From contig RCAB01000203.1 in the NCBI GenBank assembly GCA_003640385.1, forward strand, positions 40,117 through 104,116: a stretch of DNA of 64,000 nt. Reading direction: 5' to 3'. Under the pieces are notes generated by a model, which saw only the letters and a program-made list of their open reading frames with translations, had not been told where the DNA came from and ran no database searches. The stretch's first letter is position 1; every line of letters begins with the position of its first letter. Position numbers and translations under genes: made by a program. The DNA is from Setaria digitata (taxonomy: Eukaryota; Nematoda; Chromadorea; Rhabditida; Setariidae). Below, in pieces: positions 62,250-64,000 of the stretch.

Positions 62250-64000
62250 ACTTCCTGTATTCGATATATTACTATTATTTACTCTAATTTTGTTATTTTA
62301 AAAAATTTTTTGTTAAATCGAAAGAGAAAAGAGAAAAATGACGACACATCTGTACACATGAAATTCTATATTTTTTTACATCCTTAAAATTTGAAAAAAG
62401 AAAAAAGAAGATAGAGGAAGAGAAAGAAAACAAAAAGAGAAAATAACTAGATGGTGAGAAATTTTTTTTTTTTTTTTTTTTTTTCAGAAGCATTACGATT
62501 CCAGAGACATTATTTATTTAATTTTTCTTTTTGCTTGAAATCTAATACGAGTACTTCCTCGAGACTAATAATGTATTTTACTATTTCGAGAGCAAGTCTA
62601 GTAGTATGTGATGCACTCTTACTGAAATCAAAAACTGCATTACTACTTTAAAAGATGATCACCTCGATAAGTATTGCTTTCCCTTTCCAATTAATCTAAT
62701 AAAAAAAAAAAAAGAAAAAATACTTCTCAATATTTCAATTACTATTAAAAGTAGCTTTTCTAATAGATAATGACTGCTGTATATAGTTGATGTGATATAT
62801 TATTAGTAATATTATTCCAGTTTATTGTATCAAATATAATATTACTAATTATAATTGACAATGTTTCACGTCTAGTTGACACTGCTATCATGCACTTTTT
62901 CTCATCTTTTATCATAATATATGATAAATTCTGTCAAAATTATCAGTTGAATTAACAATCCGTAATAAACCAAAGTTGATTGTAATAACAAAATGGAATG
63001 GTCCATTATCGACCTCTCGCCTGAATACTCGTTACCTTGAATCGACACTCTGTTATTCCGGAATACATATTTCTAGTATTAAAACAGCTGAAAGCTTCTG
63101 TTCCGGAATACAGTCATTTGCTGTCATGTCCGTTTTCTCAAACAATTAATTTTGTTGCAAGTTGCTTTCTTTTCTTTTTAATCGAAAGAATTTAAAGTAT
63201 ATGCAACAATTTACGGTCTAACATCTGAATCGAAACAAAACATTTTTCAAAACAAATGAAATTTTAAGAAAAGTTTTTATTTTATTTGATGTAGATTTAG
63301 AAAAAAAAAAAAAAAAATTTATTGAATTCTGCTAGAAAATAAGATAAAATGAAAAGTCCATGCAATGAATTTAATCAAAATAATTATTTTATACTGGAAG
63401 AAAAACATCATACTCGATATGTTCGATTAATTTGAATGAATGAGTTTGTCTAAATTGAATTTTTGTTAATTTGCTTATTGGCAAGTTACATTCCTTTTTT
63501 TTTTTTTTTTGTTTTTGCTTTAAAAAAAAAAAATCAAAAGAAAAGAAAGAGGAATCATTTTTCAGCATTAAAAATAAGAAAAAAGAAAAAAACCCATAAC
63601 AACTCGTTTTTCAACTTTTTTTTTTTTTTTGAAAGTTTACAAATTCATTTTTTTTTTTTTGAGATCTGTGCAAAAACTAATCAACTAAATGTTGCTAATA
63701 ATGAAGAATGGACAAGAAAAGAAGATTATATTGAAATGCGTACAGAATTAAAATGAAAATTAATTAGCTTCAGGTGTAATTTCATAAACCCGACATCAAA
63801 ATGAAATGAAACTTTAACACGAAAACGAAATAAAAGGGAAGAAGAAATGACTAGGCAGCAGTTAAGATAGTAAATTCCATTCATTTACAGATGCATTATT
63901 CAATAGCTAATTAATTGTGAAGAAATTAAATCATTACATTGTAAAAAATTGAAAAGGAAAATGAACGACACCGGCAAAAGACAATGATTGTTTTCTTTTT
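62250..64000. other. 3' flank of unc-79, no gene supported
   Basis: The unc-79 3' UTR starts here. The first AATAAA is at 62698-62703, followed at once by an A-run. A pair of TTCCGGAA sites lies at 63056-63063 and 63101-63108. The final open frame (to 63756) is a poly-T/poly-A translation with a short plausible tail and is not accepted as a gene. Confidence 0.55.
62698..62703 (+). terminator. unc-79: Candidate poly(A) signal of unc-79
   Basis: First AATAAA after the unc-79 stop, 449 bases downstream. It runs into an A-tract, so the match is partly a composition effect. Confidence 0.4.

Noticed and set aside
63463..63756. Frame ending with a plausible tail (ANNEEWTRKEDYIEMRTELK)
   Set aside because: Most of it is Phe/Lys from T- and A-runs. 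The last about 30 codons could be a terminal exon, but no partner exon or donor was found in the window.
1..64000. tRNA, rRNA, CRISPR arrays and intact transposons
   Set aside because: Searched by eye on both strands. No cloverleaf with B-box, no rRNA-like sequence, no regular spacer array, and no transposase or reverse-transcriptase frame was found.

Overview
This window is eukaryotic DNA from a nematode, most likely a filarial or related spirurid worm. It is very AT-rich and full of poly-A/poly-T tracts and simple repeats. Its genes are split by many introns with GT..AG borders, and several start codons lie just downstream of a TTTCAG-type acceptor, as expected for spliced-leader trans-splicing. 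I cannot name the species. No bacterial, phage or CRISPR content was seen, and I recognised no tRNA or rRNA gene.

Layout. 1-8083 holds no gene I can support. Two genes follow on the minus strand: a PP6-type Ser/Thr phosphatase catalytic subunit (8084-10188, seven exons) and a mitochondrial GrpE co-chaperone (11757-13972, six exons). A 1.4-kb divergent intergenic region containing a perfect CRE octamer separates GrpE from a tight plus-strand cluster that looks like an operon: mitochondrial ribosomal protein L16 (15410-16836), PGAP2 (17215-18472) and LYAR (18833-20895). A two-exon unrecognised gene with a SOCS/VHL-box-like N-terminus follows (21986-25366). After 3.7 kb of repeat-rich DNA, the rest of the window is one very large gene, unc-79 (29025-62249). 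I joined 42 of its exons in an unbroken frame of about 2,078 residues; only the start exon is missing. 62250-64000 is its 3' flank.

How the genes fit together. GrpE and mL16 both serve mitochondrial protein homeostasis and share one upstream region. PGAP2 remodels GPI-anchor lipids, LYAR is a nucleolar growth regulator, PP6 is a regulatory phosphatase, and UNC-79 is an auxiliary subunit of the NALCN/NCA sodium-leak channel complex of neurons. From memory, the C. elegans counterparts of PP6, GrpE, mL16, PGAP2 and UNC-79 lie on chromosome III, some of them adjacent, so the window may be a conserved linkage block.

Caution on the assembly. Single N characters join near-identical direct duplications of about 38-307 bp at seven places (2504, 3720, 11663, 19233, 22657, 36340, 43547). 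One more N (52119) ends a perfect 100-bp palindrome, and an 89-base gap (42706-42794) lies in a TTA repeat. These look like uncollapsed contig-end overlaps, not biology. None breaks a coding exon, but one duplicates the 3' end of the GrpE gene.
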